Part shown: positions 57,599 to 64,000 of the stretch, one piece after another | How the letters are laid out: every line of letters begins with the position of its first letter | Position numbering within the stretch: the first letter of the stretch is position 1 | DNA from: JALZKA01 sp963701205 | GTDB taxonomy: Bacteria > Actinomycetota > Thermoleophilia > Solirubrobacterales > 70-9 | DNA length: 64,000 bases | Direction of reading: 5' to 3' | Assembly (NCBI GenBank): GCA_963701205.1 | Contig: OY969575.1 | Span: 1,488,001 to 1,552,000, forward strand | The notes under the pieces: model-generated | The model's database searches: none | What the model was told of the DNA's origin: nothing | Seen by the model: the letters and a program-made list of their open reading frames with translations, nothing else | Position numbers and translations under genes: made by a program

Positions 57599-59053
57599 TT
57601 AGGCGGCGAGCGAGCGCGCGAGCTCGACCAGCAGGCGGACGCCAAACCCGGTCGGTCCGTTGCCCACGTACTCGCGGCCGACATCCCAGGCGGTGCCCGC
57701 GATGTCGAGGTGCGCCCACGGAGTTGAGTCAACGAACTCCTCCAGGAAGGACGCCGCGTAGATGGTTCCCGCCTTGCGCTTGGCCGACGAGTTGACGAGG
57801 TCGGTGATTGTGCCCTCCGTCAGCTTCTTGTACTCCGGGTGAAGGGGAAGCCTCCAGGCCAGCTCTCCGCTCGCCTCGGCGGCGGCCTCAACCCTCGCCG
57901 CGAGGTCGTCGTCGTTGGCGACCAGCGCCGCGTAGGTGGAGCCGAGACCGACCACCACGGCACCGGTCAGGGTCGCGATATCAACAACGCGGTCGGCGCC
58001 CTGCTCGCGCACGCACCAGGTCAGCGCGTCAGCGAGGATCAGGCGGCCTTCGGCGTCGGTGTTTGTGACCTCGACGGTCTTGCCGTTGAGCTGGGTCACG
58101 ACGTCGCCCGGGCGCATGGCATCGCCCGACGGCATGTTCTCGGTCGCCGGGATCGTGGCGACCACGTCGAGCGCGATGTCCAGTTCAGAAATCGCGGCGA
58201 TGGTTTCAAGGACGGCGGCGCCGCCGGACATGTCCATCTTCATCTCGTGCATGCCAGCCGACGGTTTGATGGAGATGCCACCGCTGTCGAACGTGACTGC
58301 CTTGCCGACGAGCCCAAGGACGTCGCCGCCGCCGCGACCCTCGTAGCGGAGGGTGATGAGCTTTGGCTCGCGCGTCGCGCCGGAGGCCACGGCAGCGAGC
58401 CCGCCCAGGCCACGCTCTTCGATCTCATGCCGCTCCAGAACCCGGACGGTGATGCGCGGATCGCCTGAGGCCAACTCCACCGCGCGCTCGGCGAGGGCGG
58501 CGGGGGTGAGATCGTTTGCCGGCATGCTCTGCAGGGTTCGGGCGCGGTTTGCGGCCAGCGCGGTAACCAGCGCCCGGTTGGCCGTCGCGTTGGCGTCGGC
58601 ATCCGGCTTGCCAACGGCGAGGGTCAGGCTGGCGAGGGCGGGGGCGGGGTCGTCGTCGGCGTCGGCGGATCGGTAGCGGTCAAATCGAAACGTGCTCATC
58701 ACGAGCCCCTCGACGACGGCCGCGATGGCCGTATCGGGCGCGAGCGATGCAACTGGGGTTAGGTCCCACGCGATGCGCTCGGCCGCAAATCGGCGCGACT
58801 GCTTTTCGACCAAGGCCGCAAGCTCGCGCAGCCGTTCCGCGTCAAGCTCGGAGGCCTTGCCGGCTCCGACCACGAGGACCCGGGTCGTTTCGTCTGGACG
58901 CAGGACCGCAAGCTTGCGAAAGGCGGCCTTTGCGTCGGCGGCGCCAGGGGCGTCAGCGATGTCGGCCGGCAGCTCTTCGCCCTCGGCCAGGGTCAGAACG
59001 TGGAGGTCGGCTTCGAGCTCCGCCAGGGTGGAATCAGTGAGGTCGACCTGCAC
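57599..59053 (-). CDS. pepA: Leucyl aminopeptidase (M17)
   Basis: A 484-residue cytosolic metallopeptidase. The M17 core shows DVLGLVGKAVTFDSGGISIK (metal-binding Lys and Asp), KMDMSGGAAVLETIAAISEL and the signature VEVTNTDAEGRLILADALTW. The N-terminal 170 residues form the usual regulatory domain. It removes N-terminal residues from peptides, working as a hexamer. The GTG at 59053 has a -10-like TAGACT 8 nt upstream. It is divergent from the thiolase gene, 70 bp away. Confidence 0.92.
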   Translation of the reverse strand: MQVDLTDSTLAELEADLHVLTLAEGEELPADIADAPGAADAKAAFRKLAVLRPDETTRVLVVGAGKASELDAERLRELAALVEKQSRRFAAERIAWDLTPVASLAPDTAIAAVVEGLVMSTFRFDRYRSADADDDPAPALASLTLAVGKPDADANATANRALVTALAANRARTLQSMPANDLTPAALAERAVELASGDPRITVRVLERHEIEERGLGGLAAVASGATREPKLITLRYEGRGGGDVLGLVGKAVTFDSGGISIKPSAGMHEMKMDMSGGAAVLETIAAISELDIALDVVATIPATENMPSGDAMRPGDVVTQLNGKTVEVTNTDAEGRLILADALTWCVREQGADRVVDIATLTGAVVVGLGSTYAALVANDDDLAARVEAAAEASGELAWRLPLHPEYKKLTEGTITDLVNSSAKRKAGTIYAASFLEEFVDSTPWAHLDIAGTAWDVGREYVGNGPTGFGVRLLVELARSLAA

Positions 59054-59061
59054 TGCGCGCG

Positions 59062-59067
59062 AGTCTA
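59062..59067 (-). promoter_or_regulatory. -10-like TAGACT before pepA (leaderless)
   Basis: On the minus strand TAGACT is followed by eight bases and then the GTG at 59053. TACGAT on the other strand at about 59070 may serve the thiolase gene. Confidence 0.45.
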
Positions 59068-59123
59068 ACTACGATTGGGAGCAGTCCACTTCCACACGAA
59101 ATCGCTTCGAAAGGCTTCCACCA

Positions 59124-60299
59124 ATGTCGCAGACCGTGATCCTCGGAACCGCCCGCACCCCGTTCGGCAAGATGGGCGGCGCTTTGGCGTCGAAGCGCGC
59201 CCATGAGTTGGGCGGCCACGTCATCAGCGCGGCGCTTGAGCGCTCTGGCGTTGACGGCGAGCAGGTCGAGCAGGTTGCGTTCGGCCAGGTGTTGCAGGCC
59301 GGCCAGGGCCAGATCCCGTCCCGGCAGGCCCAGATCGAGGGCGGCATCCCCAAGGAGGTGCCCTCGGAGACGATCAACAAGGTGTGCGCTTCAGGCATGC
59401 GGTCAGTCGGCCTGATCGATCAGGCGATCCGTGCCGGCGATACGGCGATCGGCGTTGGCGGCGGCATGGAGTCGATGTCGAACGCCCCCTACCTGTTGCC
59501 GGGCGCCCGCTTCGGGTTCCGGATGGGCGACGTCACCGCGATCGACGCGATGACCCACGACGGTCTGACCAATCCGTTCACGGGCAAGCAGATGATCAAC
59601 GAGGCAAGCGAGGTCTCCAACGAGCTTGAGATCACCCGCGCGGACATGGATCGCCTTGCGGCCCGCTCCCACCAACTTGCTGCAAAGGCCACCGACGAGG
59701 GCCGCCTGGCCGACGAGATCGCCGGCATCACGGTCAAGTCACGCAAGTCCGAAAGCGTTGTTGAGGCCGATGAGGCGATTCGCCCCGACACGACCCAGGA
59801 GTCGCTTGCCGGGCTGCGGGCGATCGGCGACGACGACGCCACCCATACGGCCGGCAACGCCCCTGGCGTCAACGACGGCGCCGCTGCCGTGGTTTTGGCA
59901 TCGGACGAGTGGGCGCAGGCAAACGGCAAGGAGCCGCTGGCCCGGATCGTGGGCTACGGGATGATCGGCGACGACTTCGCCTACCTGGCAAAGACACCGG
60001 CCAAGGCCGCGCTGCAGGCGCTTGAGCGTCTCGGCAAGTCGCCGGATGATGTTGACCTCTGGGAGATCAACGAGGCCTTTGCTTCCGTCGCTCTCAACTC
60101 GATGCGCATGCTTGGCATCGACGAGGAGAACGTGAACGTCAACGGGGGTGCGATCGCTCTCGGGCACCCGATCGGAGCATCCGGCGGCCGGATCATCGGC
60201 GCTCTCGTCCACGAGCTGCGGCGGCGCGGCGGCGGCCTCGGTTGCGCGGCGATCTGCTCGGGCGGCGGGCAAGGCGACGCGATCCTGATCGAGGTTTGA
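59124..60299 (+). CDS. Acetyl-CoA C-acetyltransferase (thiolase)
   Basis: A 391-residue thiolase. It starts MSQTVILGTARTPFGKMGGA, with catalytic Cys in SETINKVCASGMRSVGLIDQ, His in NVNGGAIALGHPIGASGGRI and the second Cys in GLGCAAICSGGGQGDAILIE. It joins or splits acetoacetyl-CoA or longer 3-ketoacyl-CoA. The open frame starts far upstream inside the pepA shadow; the ATG at 59124 is the family start. Its stop overlaps the next gene as TTGA. It fits the acyl-CoA theme of this part of the window. Confidence 0.92.
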   Translation: MSQTVILGTARTPFGKMGGALASKRAHELGGHVISAALERSGVDGEQVEQVAFGQVLQAGQGQIPSRQAQIEGGIPKEVPSETINKVCASGMRSVGLIDQAIRAGDTAIGVGGGMESMSNAPYLLPGARFGFRMGDVTAIDAMTHDGLTNPFTGKQMINEASEVSNELEITRADMDRLAARSHQLAAKATDEGRLADEIAGITVKSRKSESVVEADEAIRPDTTQESLAGLRAIGDDDATHTAGNAPGVNDGAAAVVLASDEWAQANGKEPLARIVGYGMIGDDFAYLAKTPAKAALQALERLGKSPDDVDLWEINEAFASVALNSMRMLGIDEENVNVNGGAIALGHPIGASGGRIIGALVHELRRRGGGLGCAAICSGGGQGDAILIEV

Positions 60300-61096
60300 G
60301 CTCGGAGCCGCCAAAGGCGGCGGCGTTCTTTGACCTCGACCGGACCCTGATGGCGGGGTCCTCGGGGATGGCTTGGGTGCGCTCATCGTTTGACGCGGGC
60401 CTCATCTCCCGATCGCAAATGCTTCGTTGGGCCCGCGACGGCCTGGTCTTTCGCCTGCGCGGCTCGACCGACGAGACGACGAAGCAGGCAATGGATCAGA
60501 TCTCCCAGGTCCTGACCGGTACGTCGGCCCGGGACCTGGAGCGGCTGGCGCCGAGCGTGCTCGCAGGAGTACTGCCGCGGATCTACCCCCAGATGCTGGA
60601 CGAGGTCCACTCCCACCAGGACTCTGGCAGGCCGACCTTCATCGTCAGCGCCGCCGGCGACGGCCTCGTCCGCCAGGTTGCGAGCGTCCTCGGCATGGAG
60701 GGCGGGGTCGGCACGAGCTATGAGGTCGATGCCGACGGGCTGTTCACTGGTCGCCTTGACGGGCCGTTCATGTACGGGGAGGGCAAGCTCAAGGGGATGC
60801 GCGGGTTCGCCGAGGACCACGGCATCGAACTGGGGGACTCCTGGGCCTACTCCGATTCGGCCTCCGACCTGCCGATGCTGCGCGCGGTCGGCCACGCCGT
60901 CGTCGTCAATCCCGACGCCGACCTGCTCGCGGTAGCAAAGGACGAGGGCTGGCGGGTCATGCGCTTTGAGCGCCTCGGACGGCGCTTGGCGATCGCCGGC
61001 GCGACGCTGACCGCGCTTGCGGTCGGCGGAACCGCGGCGGCCATCGGCCACCACCGAACAACCCCGCACCCCCGAGTCCGTCATCGACGGAGATAG
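60296..61096 (+). CDS. HAD-superfamily hydrolase, SerB-like (HAD-IB)
   Basis: A 266-residue phosphatase. Motif I is AAAFFDLDRTLMAGSSGMAW (DxDxT, nucleophile Asp), motif II is RPTFIVSAAGDGLVRQVASV, and motif III/IV is LGDSWAYSDSASDLPMLRAV. A helical cap sits between residues about 25 and 120. A hydrophobic helix near the C-terminus (GRRLAIAGATLTALAVGG) followed by a basic tail may anchor it to the membrane; such proteins often act on phospholipids or phosphoserine. The TTG start overlaps the thiolase stop (TTGA). Confidence 0.84.
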   Translation: MSSEPPKAAAFFDLDRTLMAGSSGMAWVRSSFDAGLISRSQMLRWARDGLVFRLRGSTDETTKQAMDQISQVLTGTSARDLERLAPSVLAGVLPRIYPQMLDEVHSHQDSGRPTFIVSAAGDGLVRQVASVLGMEGGVGTSYEVDADGLFTGRLDGPFMYGEGKLKGMRGFAEDHGIELGDSWAYSDSASDLPMLRAVGHAVVVNPDADLLAVAKDEGWRVMRFERLGRRLAIAGATLTALAVGGTAAAIGHHRTTPHPRVRHRRR

Positions 61097-61201
61097 GTAC
61101 CGCCGATAGCGAACTCGGCGGTGCGGGGGGTGGTGGTCTCAGGGGCGCGGTGTGTGTGTGGGTGCGGTGTGGGCTGGCTGGTGCTTTTCGGTTGGCTCGT
61201 C

Positions 61202-61207
61202 TACGCT
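61202..61207 (+). promoter_or_regulatory. -10-like TACGCT before the B12-binding subunit gene (leaderless)
   Basis: TACGCT ends 8 nt before the ATG at 61216. The upstream stretch (61119-61180) is strikingly rich in G and T. Confidence 0.45.
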
Positions 61208-61215
61208 CAGGGTGG

Positions 61216-61638
61216 ATGAGCGAGTCAGTCACTCAACGCACGATCCGCGTCGTTGTTGCCAAGCCGGGGCTTGACGGTCACGACCGGGGCGCCAAGATCA
61301 TCGCCCGCGCGCTTCGGGACGCGGGGATGGAGGTCATCTACACGGGGTTGCACCAGACTCCCGAGCAGATCGTCGCCACCGTGGTCCAGGAGGATGCCGA
61401 CGCCGTAGGCCTTTCGATCCTCTCGGGAGCCCACATGACCCTCGTGCCCAAGATCGTCAAACAGCTGGCCGATCAGGGGATCGACGACGTGGTCATCACG
61501 GTCGGCGGCACGATTCCGGCCGAGGACGTAGGGGAGCTGAAGAAGCTCGGCGTGGCCGAGGTCTTCACCCCGGGCGCGTCCACTGACGAGATCGTGGATT
61601 TCGTTCGGGGCGCTGTTGCCGAGCGCGCCCCGGCGTAG
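61216..61638 (+). CDS. Stand-alone cobalamin-binding subunit (methylmalonyl-CoA mutase type)
   Basis: A 140-residue B12-binding domain. The DxHxxG motif appears as AKPGLDGHDRGAKIIARALR, followed by VGLSILSGAHMTLVPKIVKQ (SxL) and DDVVITVGGTIPAEDVGELK (GG). The histidine of DGHDRG coordinates cobalt from below. It is the small subunit of a split methylmalonyl-, isobutyryl- or ethylmalonyl-CoA mutase, cytosolic. The large subunit is not in this window; meaB is 5.8 kb away. The open frame extends upstream through GT-rich DNA and is rejected there. It converges on a decayed gene ending 4 bp later. Confidence 0.88.
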   Translation: MSESVTQRTIRVVVAKPGLDGHDRGAKIIARALRDAGMEVIYTGLHQTPEQIVATVVQEDADAVGLSILSGAHMTLVPKIVKQLADQGIDDVVITVGGTIPAEDVGELKKLGVAEVFTPGASTDEIVDFVRGAVAERAPA

Positions 61639-61641
61639 TTC

Positions 61642-61896
61642 CTAGCGCTCGAACGCCCCGATGTCCGGCTTTGCGTCGCGCTTGACACTGCGTTGATCGC
61701 GCTTGGGCGCTGACGCCTTCTTGGCCTTGCCGATAGCCGGGCTTCCACTCTTGAGCGCGATCGTCTTCGTCGGGCCGCCATTCTTTCGCAGCGCCCCGAT
61801 CTTCGGGTTCTTGCCGATGATGTCCTTGGGTTCGTTGGCAGGTCCGAATCCGTCGCATCCGGTGCCGCTGGGGGCCTTCGACGAGATCAGGTTGTT
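61642..61896 (-). pseudogene. 3' remnant of a parallel beta-helix surface protein
   Basis: Reading the minus strand from 61896 to the stop at 61644-61642 gives the typical end of a choice-of-anchor Q / polymorphic beta-helix protein: NNLISSKAPSGTGCDGFGP, then IGALRKNGGPTKTIALKSGS, SPAIGKAKKASAPKRDQRSV and KRDAKPDIGAFER. The family pattern is GP-x-TxAL-x-GSPAID-x-DQRG-x-DIGAFE. There is a TGA immediately before NNL and no start codon, so only the last 85 codons survive. Upstream DNA in any frame does not look like the rest of such a protein; it is the start of the next gene on the other strand. Confidence 0.7.
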
Positions 61897-62008
61897 TCAG
61901 CGGAAGTCGGCATGCAACGGCGCGATCGCACTGCCACACCGCGCCGGGTGATCACATACGTTCATCGGATCGCCCATGCGGGCGCCGTGACCAGACGGGA
62001 CCGAAGCT

Positions 62009-63258
62009 GTGCGCGAATCAAGACAAACAATCGTCATCGGCCTGTGCGCGGCCGTTGCAGCCAGCCTTGCACTGGCCGCCCCGGCGAGCGCAGCAAAAGA
62101 CGCAAAGGACGTCGCCGGGCCGCTCGATATCTCAAGTGCATCGGTCAAGCAGAGCGGGCCGCGCGTGAAGATCCGGATCGGGTCGTTCGGTCAGTGGTCC
62201 CCGTCCGCGCTCAACGCGACGCCCGACCTCCAGGCCGATCCGTCTGGCTCCGCATACCTGTGCTGGGAGACCCGACAGGGCGAGCGCCGGCGCCGGTTTT
62301 GCTTTGGCGCCGGACAGAACCGACCGCGTCTGATCAGCGCTCGCCTGGGGCAGCACGGAAACGTCGTCGCATACGAGAACGTGCGAGCGTGCAATCGATC
62401 GGCCGAATGGTCGGGCCATCGTGGCCAACGTCAGGGTCGATCGCTCCGATCTGAAGGTCGGTGGCCTGCGCTGGCAGGTCCGCAGCAACTGGATCGAGGG
62501 CGAGTGCGCGGCGCCTGCGGTGCCAGGGTCGAAGCGGTCTCGGCAACGCCGGGACGACCCGCTGCCTGAGCCCGTGCCGGATTGCCGGGACTCCGCGCCG
62601 AACCACCGCCTGGTCCACGATCGCATCAAGCGACCCCGAATCGTCGGCTGCACTCGCGGCCGGAAGATGGTTTACACGAACGGATCGCGCAATCGCAAGC
62701 GAATTGCACTCACCTTCGATGACGGGCCGGGCCCGTACACAAGTCAGATCCTCTCGACCCTGCGGGCCTACCAAGTCGAGGCAACGTTCTTCGTGCTTGG
62801 CCAAGAGATTCCGGGCCGCGAGCACGTCCTGCGGTCGATGCGCAAGCAGGGTCACGAACTCGGCAACCACTCAAGCCATCACAGCCAGTATCCGTCGGGG
62901 GCCGATATCGCGGAGACCAGCCGCCGGATCCGCTCGGCGACCGGCTTCACCCCTTGCCAGTACCGCCCGCCCTACGGCGCGATCAGCCACTCAACCCAGG
63001 CGGCGTTCGATATGCGGAATGAGCTCGATCCTTTGGGATATCGATACCAACGACTGGCAGCAGCCAGGTTCGGGGGCGATCCACCAGCGCGCCGTCGCGG
63101 CACGCAGCGGCTCAATCGTGTTGATGCACGACGCCGGCGGCAACCGCAGTCAGACGGTGGCGGCACTGCCGGGGATCATTCACACTCTGAAGCAGCGCGG
63201 ATATCGGCTGGTGACCGTCTCACGGCTGCTCGGCAACCGCCCGGTCTGGAAGCCCTGA
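62009..63258 (+). pseudogene. Secreted polysaccharide deacetylase, broken by two frameshifts
   Basis: Three frames in turn make one protein. Frame one from GTG 62009 has a signal peptide (VIGLCAAVAASLALAAPASA) and a beta domain to about 62395. Frame two resumes with RPNGRAIVANVRVDRSDL and carries the NodB catalytic parts RIALTFDDGPGPYTSQILST, GHELGNHSSHHSQYPSG and CQYRPPYGAISHSTQAAF. From about 63025 frame three gives LWDIDTNDWQQPGSGAIHQR and SGSIVLMHDAGGNRSQTVAA to the end. 1250 bases minus two is exactly 416 codons, so two single-base insertions explain it. The enzyme would de-N-acetylate a cell-wall or capsule polymer. Confidence 0.72.
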
Positions 63259-63324
63259 GCAGGAGCTAGCGCTCAAAGTGGTCCACTCGAAATCCGAACA
63301 AGTGTTCCTACCAAGGGGTAGGTT

Positions 63325-63340
63325 GATTGACCCGTCAATC
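63325..63340. promoter_or_regulatory. Palindrome upstream of etfB
   Basis: GATTGAC-CC-GTCAATC, with perfect 7-bp arms. Adjacent are a second inverted repeat, CCTACC-AAGG-GGTAGG (63307-63322), and a wide-spaced TGACCC/GGGTCA (63329-63353). The 158-bp gap (63259-63416) shows no gene. Such sites suggest a TetR-type repressor of the ETF genes. Confidence 0.5.
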
Positions 63341-63416
63341 GCTTCCTGGGTCAGTAACATGCCCGCCGCGCCTCACCAATCCTGCCCAGGCGCGCCATTC
63401 CCAAGGAGGCACTGAC

Positions 63417-64000
63417 TTGAAGATCTGTTGTCTTGTCAAGGAAGTTCCAGACGCTGCGGTCCAGAAAAGGATCGACTCGAACACAAAGCGACTGGACCGT
63501 TCCGGTGAGAAGAATCTAAATCCCTTTGATACCCACGGCATCGAGGCCGCCATGCAGATCCGCGAGGGCGGCGTTGCCGAGGTGGATGAGATCGTCGCGG
63601 TGACGATGGGTCCCGACAGCGCCGTGCGTGCGCTGCACAAGGCCGTTGCGCTGGGAGCCGACCGCTCGGTTCACCTGAGCGACTCCGCCCTTGAGGGTTC
63701 TGACGTTTGCGCCACCGGCTACGCGCTGGCCAAGCTGCTCGAGTCCGAGCAGCCCGACCTGGTCCTTTTGGGCCAGCAGTCCGACGATGGCGAGTGCTAC
63801 ACGATCGGCGCCGTGGTGGCAGACCACCTGAAGATGCCTTCGCTTACGCAGGTGATCAAGATGGACGTCTCCGAGGGTTCGCTGCAGTGTCAGCGCCAGG
63901 CGGAGTACGGCTACGACACTGTGGACGTCGCCCTGCCGGCCGTGATCAGCGTCGGTGACGCGATCAACGAGCCCCGGTACCCGTCGCTGAAGGCGATCAT
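63417..64000 (+). CDS. etfB: Electron transfer flavoprotein beta subunit (runs off the right edge)
   Basis: The frame from TTG 63417 is open to the window edge (194 codons). It begins KICCLVKEVPDAAVQKRIDS and NLNPFDTHGIEAAMQIREGG, with VDEIVAVTMGPDSAVRALHK, LVLLGQQSDDGECYTIGAVV (AMP-binding region) and VALPAVISVGDAINEPRYPS, all of the ETF-beta type. It receives electrons from acyl-CoA dehydrogenases, including perhaps that at 55858-57003. An AAGGAGG ribosome-binding site lies 8 nt before the TTG. About 60 residues are missing at the end. The alpha subunit should follow outside the window. Confidence 0.92.
   Translation, partial: MKICCLVKEVPDAAVQKRIDSNTKRLDRSGEKNLNPFDTHGIEAAMQIREGGVAEVDEIVAVTMGPDSAVRALHKAVALGADRSVHLSDSALEGSDVCATGYALAKLLESEQPDLVLLGQQSDDGECYTIGAVVADHLKMPSLTQVIKMDVSEGSLQCQRQAEYGYDTVDVALPAVISVGDAINEPRYPSLKAI

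Noticed and set aside
61897..62148. Minus-strand open frame beside the beta-helix remnant
   Set aside because: It is antisense to the signal peptide of the deacetylase and shows nothing of the beta-helix family, so it was not joined to the remnant.
1..64000. tRNA, rRNA, CRISPR arrays, integrases, insertion sequences
   Set aside because: Reading the intergenic gaps gave no cloverleaf, no rRNA-like stretch, no spaced repeats and no transposase-like protein. The gaps are mostly under 150 bp.

Overview
The window is a dense, high-GC bacterial chromosome segment with about 60 genes on both strands. Many neighbours overlap by ATGA, GTGA or TTGA. F420-type luciferase-like oxidoreductases, an ergothioneine pair, a Rv1264-type adenylate cyclase, a Get3-like ATPase pair resembling Rv3679/Rv3680, DipZ, and a methyltransferase-GH57-GT4 block resembling Rv3030-Rv3032 point to an actinobacterium. 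A deep lineage such as Thermoleophilia/Solirubrobacterales is my inference; no rRNA is present to confirm it. I saw no rRNA, tRNA, CRISPR array, integrase or insertion sequence.

Layout. 1-6.8 kb: pyruvate kinase (cut by the left edge) coupled to a CtpE-like P-type ATPase, divergent from a four-gene osmoprotectant ABC importer. 6.8-12.5 kb: F420-type oxidoreductase with an SDR, a small secreted protein, the three-subunit proton-translocating transhydrogenase, and a LapA-like protein. 12.5-20.4 kb: a secreted pilin-signal protein, TetR with Baeyer-Villiger monooxygenase and SDR, an asparagine-synthetase-like protein with a sulfotransferase, and an HSD10-type SDR. 20.4-28 kb: egtB-egtD, a second F420-type oxidoreductase, glpX, an NmrA-like protein, and a YihY operon containing a frameshifted gene. 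28-34.5 kb: primary sigma factor followed by a 117-bp-period repeat, then an OmpR-type two-component operon that includes an amine oxidase and a PepSY protein, divergent from a lipoprotein.

34.5-48.5 kb: PilT, an HxlR regulator, a large unknown protein, two Get3/ArsA ATPases divergent from a ParA-FtsZ pair, gamma-glutamyltransferase, adenylate cyclase, DipZ and a methyltransferase. 48.5-54.4 kb: methyltransferase, GH57 branching enzyme, GT4 glycosyltransferase, SDR, sulfotransferase and hexapeptide acyltransferase. This looks like a polymethylated alpha-glucan (MGLP-like) locus. 54.4-64 kb: acyl-CoA metabolism (MeaB, acyl-CoA dehydrogenase, SCP2-like, thiolase, B12-binding subunit, EtfB) around leucyl aminopeptidase and two decayed secreted-protein genes.

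The strongest sequence-level pattern is a -10-like hexamer TAnnnT lying 6-10 nt before the start codon of at least 13 genes. It suggests widespread leaderless transcription and decides several start codons. The main system-level candidates are the MGLP-like locus, the ParA-FtsZ operon in which both proteins carry long disordered N-terminal extensions, and the two-component operon with its facing 11-bp-spaced operator repeats.
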